This document shows, piece after piece, positions 5,663 through 9,063 of a stretch of 9,063 nucleotides of DNA. The stretch is from JBHPCZ01 sp042573625 (GTDB lineage Bacteria > Desulfobacterota > Desulfobacteria > Desulfobacterales > UBA11574), in contig JBHPCZ010000133.1 of assembly GCA_042573625.1 (NCBI GenBank), positions 1 to 9,063 on the forward strand. The letters run 5' to 3'. How positions within the stretch are numbered: the first letter of the stretch is position 1; each line of letters starts with the position of its first letter. Made by a program: the position numbers and the translations under genes. The notes under the pieces are model-generated. The model worked only from the letters and a program-made list of their open reading frames with translations, was not told where the DNA came from and did no database searches.

Positions 5663-6685
5663 TCAAAATTGAATTAGTCCGACCAGTGTATTTTTCAACC
5701 GTCTCTCTGTATCTTCGCTATGGGGTTGAAACGGCTTTTTTGTAATAAAACGGCTAAAAAAATCAAGGGGTTCTTCCCCGGGCGCAATGTATAGCTCCAG
5801 TGACACGGTTCTGTCGCATGGTTTGTCGATACACGATTCCATATCAGCGTCTTTGGGCGGGGGCCAGGGATTTTGCGCCAGCTTGGCAAGGTGTTCCAGT
5901 AATCTATCTTGCCATTTTTTCACCCCTTCAATCCGCTTCCGGTATACGGGTATTGAATCAAAATTGAGCGCCATCTGCATGCCGGGAACATTGGCGGTTA
6001 TATATTCAAAGACCGTCCGGCTGCTGGTGATATACAATCCTGAAAGTGTATCATCATTTTCCATCTGGTCATACAGCATTAACCGAGCCCATGCAGCCAC
6101 ACGCTCGGGTGCCATATAGGCGCCCGGATCATCCGTCATCAAGGCGTTGTTTCCAGGCGACCGGACATGAGAATCCTCTATCTCTCCTTTAAGGTTTTTG
6201 AATAGATCCTGCTCCATCTCCTCGAATTGCCGGATCTCCCGGATGATGCTGAAGTTTTGCACGTCCAGTTCCTGGGCAGCAAGTAGAAAGAGTCTGGCTT
6301 GCAGAAGCACATCGTTATTTTCAACGGCCGGTTCTTTATCTGACCGGGGTCCCTCGGCTTTCTTCCGAATATCGGACCTGATTCTAGATGTTGAGGTTTC
6401 GTCAAAATACGGGATCGTGTCTTTCAGCGTCTTCAGGAAAGCGACATCACCGCCCTGATGAAGGTTTAACCAATCCCTGTAATCTCTCAGTATTGAATCC
6501 ATTCTTTCTTCATCCTCTTTAACCGGAACTCTTATGTCAAATACACCGCTCTCGGCCCATTTCTGCATCTGTTCGGGCACATTTTGTCCTGAAGGTTGAT
6601 ATACAACCACCTGACCGAAACAGGCGGAAACAGCTTCAACAACCGGTTCTGGCATGAAGGTAAATGGAAAATACACAGGTTTCAT
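5663..6685 (-). CDS. Conserved-looking protein of unknown function, coupled to the cysteine gene
   Basis: I do not recognise this 340-residue protein. Its ATG shares one base with the stop of the cysteine synthase/CysRS gene (TAATG at 6683-6687), and an AAGGAA-type site sits just upstream inside that gene, so translation is probably coupled. It has no signal peptide or membrane segment and appears soluble. The N-terminus has an aromatic MKPVYFPFTFMPEP segment, then a hydrophobic stretch ACFGQVVVYQPSG (21-33) and DIRVPV (50-55). Residues about 105-180 are highly charged and may be helical or coiled coil. A WPPPKDADME segment lies near 274-283, followed by a C-x4-C pair (C285, C290). Base composition resembles its neighbours. 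The C-terminal region from about 294 (VSLELYIAPGEEP) looks like a separate small beta-rich part. Its position suggests a role linked to cysteine or sulfur metabolism, but that is inference from gene order alone. Confidence 0.85.
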   Translation of the reverse strand: MKPVYFPFTFMPEPVVEAVSACFGQVVVYQPSGQNVPEQMQKWAESGVFDIRVPVKEDEERMDSILRDYRDWLNLHQGGDVAFLKTLKDTIPYFDETSTSRIRSDIRKKAEGPRSDKEPAVENNDVLLQARLFLLAAQELDVQNFSIIREIRQFEEMEQDLFKNLKGEIEDSHVRSPGNNALMTDDPGAYMAPERVAAWARLMLYDQMENDDTLSGLYITSSRTVFEYITANVPGMQMALNFDSIPVYRKRIEGVKKWQDRLLEHLAKLAQNPWPPPKDADMESCIDKPCDRTVSLELYIAPGEEPLDFFSRFITKKPFQPHSEDTERRLKNTLVGLIQF

Positions 6686-8979
6686 TATTCTTCCTTCAAT
6701 TTCAATTTCGTATCTTTGATTGTAATTCCACGGGATCTCAGTTCATCGCGAATCTTGTCGGCAAGATCCCAGTTTTTTTCAGACCTGGCCTTATTCCGCT
6801 CTTCTATAAGTCCCTGTATCTCGGGATCTGACAACGCGTCACCAAAGTCAAATATTTTCAGCACCGAATCGATACCGCGAAATGCATCGACAATCTTGGA
6901 CGCATCCTCCTGATTTATCTTGTTTCCTGAAATCAGGATGTTTAACTTTTTGACAATCATGAATATGGAAGCCATGGCTGCGGAAATATTCAGATCGTCA
7001 TCCATGGCACTGATAAAGCCGTTTTTAATGTCATATAAAAGCTGATCCAGCTCAGGATAATGAGCAGCACCCTTACCAACATGAAGTAAGGTAGGGATGC
7101 AGGCGTCCAGCCGGTTGAGAGAATTTTTAACCGACTCCAGTCTGTCTTTGGAAAAAGCGATCGGTTTCCTGTAATGGCCGGAAAGAAGCCAGTACCTAAT
7201 CTCCCTGCCGGAGTACCCCATATCCATAACATCCTGAAGCGTCATTCCGGACCCATTTGTTTTCATCTTCTTTCCGTCAACCAATACCCGGTCGCAGTGC
7301 ATCCAGTATTTGGCCAGGGGTTTACCGGTCACGGCGCCGGCGATTGCAATTTCATTCTCGTGATGAGGGAATACGAGTTCGCGGCTGCTGGTGTGGATAT
7401 CATAGCTCTCCCCAAGATATTTCATGGAGATTGCCGCGCACTGGATGTGCCAGGAAGGGCGTACATTTCCCCAGTCGGTCTTTGTATATATTCCCTTTTT
7501 GAGCTCCGAGAGCCTGGATCTTTTGAAGAGGGTGAAATCCCGGGGATTGTCTTTTTCATATTCATCCAGGTCAACGGTAGCCCCCAGTTTGATCTTGTTG
7601 ATATCGATTCCGGAAAGCCTGCCATATTCAGCGAACCGGGAAATATCAAAATAGAGTGACCGAAGTTTCTCATACGCAAATCCTTTTTTGACGAGTTTTT
7701 CCGCCAGTAGGACCATATCTTCCACGTGTTCGCTCGCTCTGGGATATTCTGAAGCAGGCTTTATTCTCAAAAAATCCAAGTCTTTCATAAACCGGTCAAT
7801 GTGTTCGCCGGTGAATGCAGATAGGTCCAACCCCGCTTTTTCAGATCCGCTTATAGTCTTGTCATCCAGGTCCGTTATATTCATGATGTGTTTGACTGAA
7901 TATCCCCTGTATTCGAGATAACGGCACAGCAGGTCTGAAAAAACAAATCGTCTACATTCTCCGGGATGCATTCTGTCGTGTGCGGTGGGTCCGCAGGAAT
8001 AAATGGAAACCTTACCGGGCAAGATCGGTTCAAAGGGTTCTTTGGTCCGACTCATCGTGTTGAACAATTTCAAGTCGATTTTCTCCCGTTCCGTAAAAAG
8101 CGGTGTGCTCAAATAACGCTCACCGCCGTCTGGAAAAATTACGACAACCTTACCTTCGGTCATGATTTCTGCTTCTTTCCGGGCAATAACCATGGCCGCA
8201 CCGCTGCTCATGCCCACAAAGACGCCCTCTTCCCTTGCAAGGCGCCTCGTCATTTCAAAGGCCTCCTCGTCTTCAATATTGACTATTTTATCAATGCGCT
8301 CCTTCTCAAAAATCTCAGGCCGATAGGCTTCCTTCATGTTTTTCAGCCCCTGGATCTTATGGCCGAGGTATGGCTCAACACCGACGATACGGATATCGGG
8401 ATTATACTCTTTCAATCTTCTGGCAGCACCCATAACCGTACCGGCAGTACCCAGAGTGACGACAAACGTCGTAATTGTACCATTGGTCTGCCTCCAGATC
8501 TCCTCGGCAGTTCCATAATAATGGGCCTTCCAATTGGCTTCATTGTTGAACTGGTCGGTAATGAAATAGGTTTCGGGATTCTCTCTCGCCAGACGATAGG
8601 CCTCTTCAATAGCGCCATCCGTGCCGAGGTGGCCCGGCGTAAGAAGAATATCTGCACCGCGGGCTTTCAGGATTTTGCGCCGCTCCTCACTCGCTGCTTC
8701 GGACATGGTCAAAAGGAGCTTATAGCCCTTTATGGAACATACAAGGGCCAGTCCTATCCCCGTATTGCCGCTTGTAGCTTCAATCACCGTTTTATCCGGG
8801 GTAAGTTCTCCTGATTTTTCCCCCGCCTCAATCATGTAAAGCGCGGGTCGGTCTTTGACAGATCCTCCCGGGTTAAAATATTCCAGCTTTGCCAGAATCT
8901 TCACCTTGGGGTTTGGATTCAGATTCTTTATTTCGACAAGCGGCGTATTGCCTATAGTATCCAGAATAGAAGAATTCAT
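6685..8979 (-). CDS. cysK-cysS: Cysteine synthase - cysteinyl-tRNA synthetase fusion
   Basis: One uninterrupted 764-residue frame encodes two enzymes. Residues 1-300 are a fold-type II PLP cysteine synthase (activated serine plus a sulfur donor gives cysteine): PLP lysine K42 in NPGGSVKDRP, TSGNTG loop at 69-74, phosphate loop LGTAGTVMG (176-184), GMSSGA (256-261) and PDGGERYLST (283-292). The segment HKIQGLKNM (207-215) is CysM/phosphoserine-type rather than the CysK form GIGAGF. Residues about 301-764 are a full-length class I cysteinyl-tRNA synthetase (LKLFNTMSR, CGPT, WHIQC, FPHHENE, and a C-terminal NKARSEKNWDLADKIRDELR helix). Zinc ligands C329, C514, H539 and E543 are all kept, but HIGH reads HPGE (338-341) and KMSKS reads KMKTN (571-575). 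The join has almost no linker. The ATG at 8979 is preferred over an adjacent TTG at 8982 and has AGGA nine bases upstream. It leads the minus-strand block and overlaps the next gene by one base. Substrate and true charging activity are inferred. Confidence 0.92.
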   Translation of the reverse strand: MNSSILDTIGNTPLVEIKNLNPNPKVKILAKLEYFNPGGSVKDRPALYMIEAGEKSGELTPDKTVIEATSGNTGIGLALVCSIKGYKLLLTMSEAASEERRKILKARGADILLTPGHLGTDGAIEEAYRLARENPETYFITDQFNNEANWKAHYYGTAEEIWRQTNGTITTFVVTLGTAGTVMGAARRLKEYNPDIRIVGVEPYLGHKIQGLKNMKEAYRPEIFEKERIDKIVNIEDEEAFEMTRRLAREEGVFVGMSSGAAMVIARKEAEIMTEGKVVVIFPDGGERYLSTPLFTEREKIDLKLFNTMSRTKEPFEPILPGKVSIYSCGPTAHDRMHPGECRRFVFSDLLCRYLEYRGYSVKHIMNITDLDDKTISGSEKAGLDLSAFTGEHIDRFMKDLDFLRIKPASEYPRASEHVEDMVLLAEKLVKKGFAYEKLRSLYFDISRFAEYGRLSGIDINKIKLGATVDLDEYEKDNPRDFTLFKRSRLSELKKGIYTKTDWGNVRPSWHIQCAAISMKYLGESYDIHTSSRELVFPHHENEIAIAGAVTGKPLAKYWMHCDRVLVDGKKMKTNGSGMTLQDVMDMGYSGREIRYWLLSGHYRKPIAFSKDRLESVKNSLNRLDACIPTLLHVGKGAAHYPELDQLLYDIKNGFISAMDDDLNISAAMASIFMIVKKLNILISGNKINQEDASKIVDAFRGIDSVLKIFDFGDALSDPEIQGLIEERNKARSEKNWDLADKIRDELRSRGITIKDTKLKLKEE

Positions 8980-9012
8980 CAATTTATATCCTGTCCGGGT
9001 TAGTCAAGTATC

Positions 9013-9031
9013 TGAGCAGTCGGGGAGTTTT
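9013..9031 (-). repeat. Second copy of the upstream motif, before the cysteine gene
   Basis: Read on the minus strand, AAAACTCCCCGAC (9031-9019) is followed after two bases by CTCAG, matching 37-55 except for the two spacer bases. TTGACT follows at 9007-9002. A TATAAA at 8988-8983 lies only 13 bases beyond this, too close for a standard sigma70 promoter, so I do not call a promoter here. The motif is about 35 bases upstream of the cysteine gene's ATG at its near edge. Confidence 0.5.
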
Positions 9032-9063
9032 CGCTGTTAAGTCGCTCCATGGATAATCATCTT

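Noticed and set aside
7966..8814. 282-codon plus-strand open frame opposite the cysteine synthase half
   Set aside because: It is antisense to a gene with complete conserved motifs and shows no domain of its own.
8983..9007. TTGACT/TATAAA promoter for the cysteine gene
   Set aside because: The spacer is only 13 bases and the implied transcript start would fall at the ATG, which has a ribosome binding site.
9049..9063. Possible start of a rightward gene (ATGGATAATCATCTT) at the window edge
   Set aside because: Only five codons are visible and no ribosome binding site precedes it.

Overview
The window looks like chromosome from a Gram-negative anaerobe of the Desulfobacterota, probably a sulfate reducer of the Desulfobacterales. 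An LptD homologue implies an LPS-bearing outer membrane. The small dicluster ferredoxin and the gene neighbourhood fit an anaerobe. The two dispersed repeats ending in GAGACCTTTG are of a kind I associate from memory with Desulfobacterales genomes. This placement is inference; no rRNA or other phylogenetic marker is present.

Layout: two convergent gene blocks meet near 5.35 kb. The plus-strand block is lptD (outer-membrane LPS translocon), a NusG-family paralog, an IHF/HU-type nucleoid protein with its own promoter and strong ribosome binding site, and holB (clamp-loader delta prime) 4 bp after it. A non-coding stretch follows (4805-5349): a degenerate CTGGATGCTGG-type repeat, a 300 bp element with terminal inverted repeats, and a strong hairpin plus T8 terminator. 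A shorter relative (144 bp) of the same element sits between lptD and the NusG paralog.

The minus-strand block, read from right to left, starts with a single 764-codon gene that joins a complete PLP-dependent cysteine synthase to a complete-length cysteinyl-tRNA synthetase. It overlaps by one base (TAATG) a 340-residue protein of unknown function, and a 62-residue 2[4Fe-4S] ferredoxin follows.

The main point of interest is the cysteine synthase/CysRS fusion, which places cysteine formation and tRNA-Cys charging on one polypeptide. Its synthetase half keeps all four expected zinc ligands but has unusual catalytic signatures (HPGE for HIGH, KMKTN for KMSKS). Its synthase half has a lysine where, by my alignment from memory, the phosphoserine-selecting arginine of Mycobacterium tuberculosis CysM lies. 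A second point is a 13-bp exact motif (AAAACTCCCCGAC, followed two bases later by CTCAG) found upstream of both lptD and the fusion gene, in the same orientation relative to each gene.
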